A model generated the notes under the pieces. That model had not been told where the DNA came from. It ran no database searches and was given only the letters and a program-made list of their open reading frames with translations. This document shows, in pieces, positions 5,988-8,735 of a stretch of 8,735 nucleotides of DNA; the first letter of the stretch is position 1; each line of letters opens with the position of its first letter. This DNA is from an uncultured Alphaproteobacteria bacterium (GTDB lineage: Bacteria > Pseudomonadota > Alphaproteobacteria > Rhizobiales > Aestuariivirgaceae): positions 1 through 8,735 of the forward strand of contig CALMLK010000338.1 of NCBI GenBank assembly GCA_937868035.1, given 5' to 3'. Position numbers and translations under genes: made by a program.

Positions 5988-6470
5988 ATGAAACAGAGTT
6001 CTTCTTCCGGACGTTCCTCTCAGCAGTCTCGCGGCTCTCATCTTGTGGAAGATGCGTTGAGCCTCGCCAAGCTGGTGGGCTTGCGGCGGCGGGCCTTCTC
6101 CTCGCGCGAATTCGAGGCCATTGGCAGCGCCGTGGCCGATTTTGCCGCGAGCCTTGAGGATTACCCCTGGGTGCGGGACCAGGTGGATGCCATTTCCCAA
6201 AGCGTGGAGACGGTGACGGACTATGCGCGCAATGCCGACATGGAAACGGTTCTGCGCGATACGGCAGATTTCGCGCGCCGCCGGCCGGTGGCGACCTTCT
6301 TTGCGGCGGTGGCCGGTGGTGCGCTTGCGGCACGCCTTGCCTGGCCCGAGGGCGATTCCGGCACTTCCCGCGGTTCCCGTGGTGCAAGCTCCAAGCGCGG
6401 CAAGAACAAGTCTGGCCGCCGCGCTTCGGCAAAGCGGGCGCGCAGCAGCGAGAACCGGGCCAATGCCTAG
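5988..6470 (+). CDS. Small membrane-anchored protein similar to rhizobial nutrient deprivation-induced proteins
   Basis: The product is 160 residues. Residues 1-20 are Ser/Gln-rich, 22-96 look like amphipathic helix with the segment FEAIGSAVADFAASLEDYPWVRDQV, and 99-119 are one membrane span introduced by FARRRP. The tail from 124 on is low-complexity and very basic (SSKRGKNKSGRRASAKRARSS). The order 'helical domain, DFxRRxP, single span' recalls proteins annotated as nutrient deprivation-induced (Ndi) in Rhizobium; no biochemical function is known to me. The start at 5988 is preferred, with GGATGGGTG upstream; an in-frame ATG at 5976 would add MGVT. It is the first gene after the EcfG-type promoter. 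Its stop overlaps the start of the holin-like gene by eight bases, pointing to coupled translation. Confidence 0.7.
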   Translation: MKQSSSSGRSSQQSRGSHLVEDALSLAKLVGLRRRAFSSREFEAIGSAVADFAASLEDYPWVRDQVDAISQSVETVTDYARNADMETVLRDTADFARRRPVATFFAAVAGGALAARLAWPEGDSGTSRGSRGASSKRGKNKSGRRASAKRARSSENRANA

Positions 6471-6867
6471 ACTGGACCGGGCTGCCGGATCGGACGGTCA
6501 GCCGTCGCTGATCGAACTGGCGGCGCGCCTGTTTGAAGATGGCCGGTCCTGGGCTGAAGCAGAGGCTTCGCTGACGAAGGCGGAAACGGGAGCACTTGCC
6601 CGGCGCATCATCACGAGCATCGTGATGGGCGTCGTGGCGTTGCTGGTCGGATTTGCAGCCATCGTCGTCCTGGCCCAGGCGGCCGTGAGGTACCTGTCGC
6701 AGTGGCCCATGGACGAAGCTCTGGCGGGTATCATCATCGGCGCGGTGCTTCTTGTCATCATGGCCCTGATAGGCCGCTGGTCGATGTCGCACATCAAGCC
6801 AGCGAAGCCTGTCAGCGCCGTTTACCGCTGGATGTTTGACAGCAGGAAATCAGGGGCACGGCCATGA
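6463..6867 (+). CDS. Phage holin superfamily III / YqjE-like membrane protein
   Basis: The product is 134 residues. A polar, Glu-rich helix (14-48: SLIELAARLFEDGRSW, then AEAEASLTKAE) precedes a hairpin of two membrane spans (about 49-73 and 86-104) and a short basic tail. This is the layout of the holin-X/DUF1469 group, chromosomal membrane proteins found beside DUF883/ElaB- or DUF3618-type proteins and not usually part of a prophage; no phage gene is near. The role is presumed structural, at the inner membrane, and stress-related by context. The start at 6463 overlaps the end of the preceding gene by eight bases. The open frame continues upstream to 6223, but only as a shadow of that gene. 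The stop shares ATGA with the next gene. Confidence 0.75.
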   Translation: MPRLDRAAGSDGQPSLIELAARLFEDGRSWAEAEASLTKAETGALARRIITSIVMGVVALLVGFAAIVVLAQAAVRYLSQWPMDEALAGIIIGAVLLVIMALIGRWSMSHIKPAKPVSAVYRWMFDSRKSGARP

Positions 6868-7256
6868 AACGGGATTTGCAGGCGCTGGCTCGTGAAGCCG
6901 ACGCGCGGCGACGGGCATTCCACGATACCCTCGGCGAACTCCGTGAGCGCCTGAGTGTGCAAGGCATGGCGCAGGATCTTGTGGATGCCACGGGGCTCGG
7001 AAAGCTCACAAGCGGCCTGCCACAGGCGGTGCGCGAACGGCCGGTGGTGTTCGCTGGCCTGATGGTGGCCGCACTTTATTTCACCAAGACGATTTCCGCC
7101 CGCAGGGGTGGTGAGGCCGCTCCCGGAACGTCCGGCAGCGGCAAGACGACCACACGGCGCAATTCCAACGCAATGACCAAAGGAGGACACCATGGTCACG
7201 ACGACGACAACCGAATCCGCAACGAACAAGGCGAAGAGCCCGGCGCGCAAGGCTAA
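6864..7256 (+). CDS. DUF3618-like membrane-anchored protein
   Basis: The product is 130 residues. Residues 1-45 form a charged helix (RDLQALAREADARRRAFHDT, then LGELRERLS). This matches the DUF3618 pattern, in which an Arg-rich helix with a TLxxLxxRL motif precedes a single span. RERP (57-60) introduces one membrane segment (61-77). The rest is Gly/Ser/Thr-rich and ends with a His/Asp run (HHGHDDD, 109-115). It starts in an ATGA overlap with the holin-like gene, with CAGGGG upstream. Its last 65 bases overlap the next gene in another frame, so its C-terminal 20 residues may be passive read-through sequence. Function unknown; a partner of the other small membrane proteins is inferred from the operon. 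Confidence 0.65.
   Translation: MKRDLQALAREADARRRAFHDTLGELRERLSVQGMAQDLVDATGLGKLTSGLPQAVRERPVVFAGLMVAALYFTKTISARRGGEAAPGTSGSGKTTTRRNSNAMTKGGHHGHDDDNRIRNEQGEEPGAQG
7179..7186 (+). promoter_or_regulatory. Strong ribosome binding site inside the DUF3618-like gene
   Basis: AAAGGAGG lies five bases before the ATG at 7192. It is the best Shine-Dalgarno in the cluster and it decides the start of the fourth gene, even though that start lies within the preceding coding region. Confidence 0.8.
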
Positions 7257-7623
7257 CGGACGCGACCACGGACGTGGTGGCCGCAAAGCGAAATCCAAGG
7301 CGTCCGGCCGCGGCAGGCAACAGCGCCAGGACGCCACGTCGGCGCTCTCGTCCTACGGCCGCAGTGCGTCCCGCTATGCCGCCCGGGGCCGTGATGCGCT
7401 CAGCGGCGCTTATTCCTGGGCCGATTCTGCGGCGCGCGAACTGCCCGGAACGCTGCCAGACATGGCATCGATCCGCAGCATGGCAAATGAGCGTCCGTTG
7501 ATGCTGGGGGCTATCGGCCTTGGGATCGGCCTGCTCATCGGCGTGATGTGGCCTGCCAATTCCATGATGTCATGGCAGTCAAGTGGCCGCCAGCGTGGCG
7601 GCCGCCGCTCTGGCCGCCGCTAG
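7192..7623 (+). CDS. Basic, membrane-anchored protein (ElaB/YqjD/DUF883-like layout)
   Basis: The product is 143 residues with a predicted strongly positive charge. Residues 1-48 are Thr then Lys/Arg/Gly-rich (ARKANGRDHGRGGRKAKSKA), 50-82 are a probable amphipathic helix (SSYGRSASRYAARGRDALSG), 100-102 are ERP, and 103-121 are a glycine-rich span (LMLGAIGLGIGLLIGVMW). The end is RQRGGRRSGRR. A C-terminal glycine-rich anchor preceded by a Pro is the ElaB/YqjD design; in E. coli those proteins hold ribosomes at the membrane in stationary phase. Whether this protein binds ribosomes or nucleic acid is inference from charge alone. It is fourth in the cluster and overlaps the DUF3618-like gene by 65 bases in another frame. 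A hairpin follows its stop. Confidence 0.65.
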   Translation: MVTTTTTESATNKAKSPARKANGRDHGRGGRKAKSKASGRGRQQRQDATSALSSYGRSASRYAARGRDALSGAYSWADSAARELPGTLPDMASIRSMANERPLMLGAIGLGIGLLIGVMWPANSMMSWQSSGRQRGGRRSGRR

Positions 7624-7629
7624 GATGAT

Positions 7630-7675
7630 CCAACCCGAAGCGGCGCCCCGGCGCCGCTTCTTCCGTTTGGGTTGG
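7630..7675 (+). terminator. Nested hairpin after the membrane cluster, possible terminator or leader
   Basis: GAAGCGGCGCC (7637-7647) and GGCGCCGCTTC (7650-7660) are perfect reverse complements two bases apart, giving a nine-base stem with a six-base loop. Directly outside, CCAACCC (7630-7636) is complementary to GGGTTGG (7669-7675). The T content after the inner stem (TTCCGTTT) is modest, so termination may be partial, with some read-through into the AI-2E gene. Confidence 0.6.
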
Positions 7676-7688
7676 GGATATTACGATC

Positions 7689-7695
7689 GAGGAGA
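7689..7695 (+). promoter_or_regulatory. Ribosome binding site supporting a GTG start
   Basis: GAGGAGA lies nine bases before the GTG at 7705. No ATG in this frame comes before codon 66 (7900), which falls within the family domain, so this site fixes the start. Confidence 0.7.
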
Positions 7696-7704
7696 ATCCG
7701 CCAC

Positions 7705-8735
7705 GTGAGCGCTGCACTTGATGATGAGCAGGGCAGAGATGAGGCGCCGCAGTCTCCCTTTCTGCGGCACATCCGCAATGCGTTGGTCGGCCTTCTCATT
7801 CTTGCGGTCACGGCAGCAACGGTCATCGGCAAGGATTTCCTTGTACCCGTGGCCTTCGCGTTTTTCATTGCCCTGACATTTCGGCCCTTCATTCGCCGCA
7901 TGTCCAAACGCGGCGTGCCGGCCTGGCTCACGACGACCGGCATCGCGCTGGTGCTTGCTGCCTTGCTGCTGGTGATCGTCGCCGTGTTTGGCAGCGCATT
8001 GACGGACTGGATCAACCGCTGGCCCGAGGTGCAGCGCACATTCCTGCAGCGCAATGCGTCGCTGCTGGACTGGTTCAAGCACATTCTAGATGTGACCCAA
8101 ACCATCGCTGCCCCGGCCACGGAAGGGGGAGCGTCCACCACGCCCGAAGTTGTGGTGCGGCAACCCGTGCTGCCCACCATTGCGAACTTCATCGCCACCT
8201 ATCCCGTGAATGTTACCATCACGCTCAGCAGCGCGCTCGTCATTGCGCTGTTCCTGATGGCATCGGGCGACCTGTTCTACGAGAAACTGATCCGTGTCAT
8301 GCCGCGCTTTGACGACAAGAAGAATGCACTCCGCATCGTCTTCGACGTGGAGCGTGACGTCTCCAACTATTTGCTGACCATCACGGCCATCAATGCAGGA
8401 CTCGGCGCCATTGTCGGCGTGAGCTTCTGGCTCATCGGCATGCCGATGCCGCACTTCTGGGCTTTCTTCGTGTTCGCACTGAATTTCATTCCCTATCTCG
8501 GGCCCATCGCTGGCGTGATCGTCTCCGCCTTTGTGTCCATCGTCGTCTTTTCAAACTGGGGTCAGGCGATTTTGGCGCCGCTCGTCTACATGACGATCAT
8601 CGGCATCGAAACGCAGATCGTCACGCCTGCGGTGCTGAGCCGGCGCATGTCGATCAACTCGGTTGCCATTCTGATCGCGCTGGCGTTCTGGGGTTTGGCC
8701 TGGGGCATCGCCGGCATCATCATGGCGGTTCCATT
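7705..8735 (+). CDS. AI-2E family transporter / PerM-type permease (3' end outside the window)
   Basis: 343 codons are visible from a GTG start, and the frame is open to the window edge; family members are about 350-380 residues, so little is missing. Two N-terminal hydrophobic stretches (28-62 and 78-97) precede a soluble insert (about 100-165) with a Thr/Ala/Gly-rich loop at 137-150. A group of spans follows, with the family motifs NFIPYLGPIAG (260-270), ETQIVTPAVLSRRMSINSV (302-320) and FWGLAWGIAGIIMAVP (328-343). The family exports small molecules or ions; only a few members handle autoinducer-2, so the substrate is open. It follows the membrane-protein cluster after 81 bases holding a nested hairpin, and may belong to the same stress unit by read-through. 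Confidence 0.88.
   Translation, partial: MSAALDDEQGRDEAPQSPFLRHIRNALVGLLILAVTAATVIGKDFLVPVAFAFFIALTFRPFIRRMSKRGVPAWLTTTGIALVLAALLLVIVAVFGSALTDWINRWPEVQRTFLQRNASLLDWFKHILDVTQTIAAPATEGGASTTPEVVVRQPVLPTIANFIATYPVNVTITLSSALVIALFLMASGDLFYEKLIRVMPRFDDKKNALRIVFDVERDVSNYLLTITAINAGLGAIVGVSFWLIGMPMPHFWAFFVFALNFIPYLGPIAGVIVSAFVSIVVFSNWGQAILAPLVYMTIIGIETQIVTPAVLSRRMSINSVAILIALAFWGLAWGIAGIIMAVP

Noticed and set aside
6463..7623. Prophage or lysis cassette suggested by the holin-like gene
   Set aside because: There is no endolysin, spanin, integrase, structural gene or attachment repeat. Holin-III proteins of this kind are common chromosomal partners of DUF883/DUF3618-type proteins.
7620..8198. 192-codon open frame on the minus strand opposite the AI-2E gene
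   Set aside because: The plus strand has a GTG start with GAGGAGA and the AI-2E motifs. The antisense product is low-complexity and Met/Ser/Arg-rich.

Overview
The window reads as ordinary chromosome from a GC-rich alphaproteobacterium, most likely of the order Hyphomicrobiales (Rhizobiales). The evidence is the GC-rich coding bias, a rhizobial-type sugar ABC transporter with a DRVLN-class LacI regulator, a cluster of small membrane-anchored proteins with an 'Ndi'-like protein, a holin-III protein and a DUF3618-like protein, and a promoter matching the alphaproteobacterial general stress response sigma factor EcfG. There are no rRNA, tRNA, CRISPR or insertion-sequence features.

Left part, minus strand (1-1685). 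The N-terminal third of a sterol desaturase/fatty acid hydroxylase family protein runs off the left edge. Its promoter region holds helically phased TGCGTC repeats. Upstream of it lie a LacI-family regulator and, eight bases before that, an 81-residue ORF that looks like ketopantoate hydroxymethyltransferase (PanB) with the whole barrel removed and only the two ends joined in frame.

Divergent control region (1686-2161). It is partly AT-rich and contains a perfect 21-bp palindrome, a second near-palindrome, a GC-rich potential hairpin and a plausible promoter for the plus-strand operon.

Sugar transporter operon, plus strand (2162-5765). The order is two-domain ATPase (RbsA/XylG type), permease (RbsC type) and periplasmic binding protein (RbsB type), closed by a strong intrinsic terminator at 5773-5829. 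A hairpin separates permease from binding protein. The neighbouring LacI-type protein is the obvious candidate regulator. The substrate cannot be read with confidence: the binding protein keeps several ribose-type contact positions but lacks the Asp-Arg pair.

Stress/envelope cluster, plus strand (5926-7623). A GGAAC-N16-CGTT element precedes four tightly overlapping small genes: three single-span proteins, each with an Arg/Glu-Arg-Pro motif just before the membrane segment, and one two-span holin-III protein. Two of the single-span proteins carry strongly basic, low-complexity tails. The last two genes overlap by 65 bases. I infer a general-stress-response operon that decorates the inner membrane.

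Right edge (7624-8735). A nested hairpin and then a GTG-started AI-2E/PerM family transporter, nearly complete but cut by the window end. The most interesting items are the EcfG-type promoter with its membrane cluster, the PanB-like remnant, and the palindrome coupled to a LacI protein that seems to lack the usual hinge helix.
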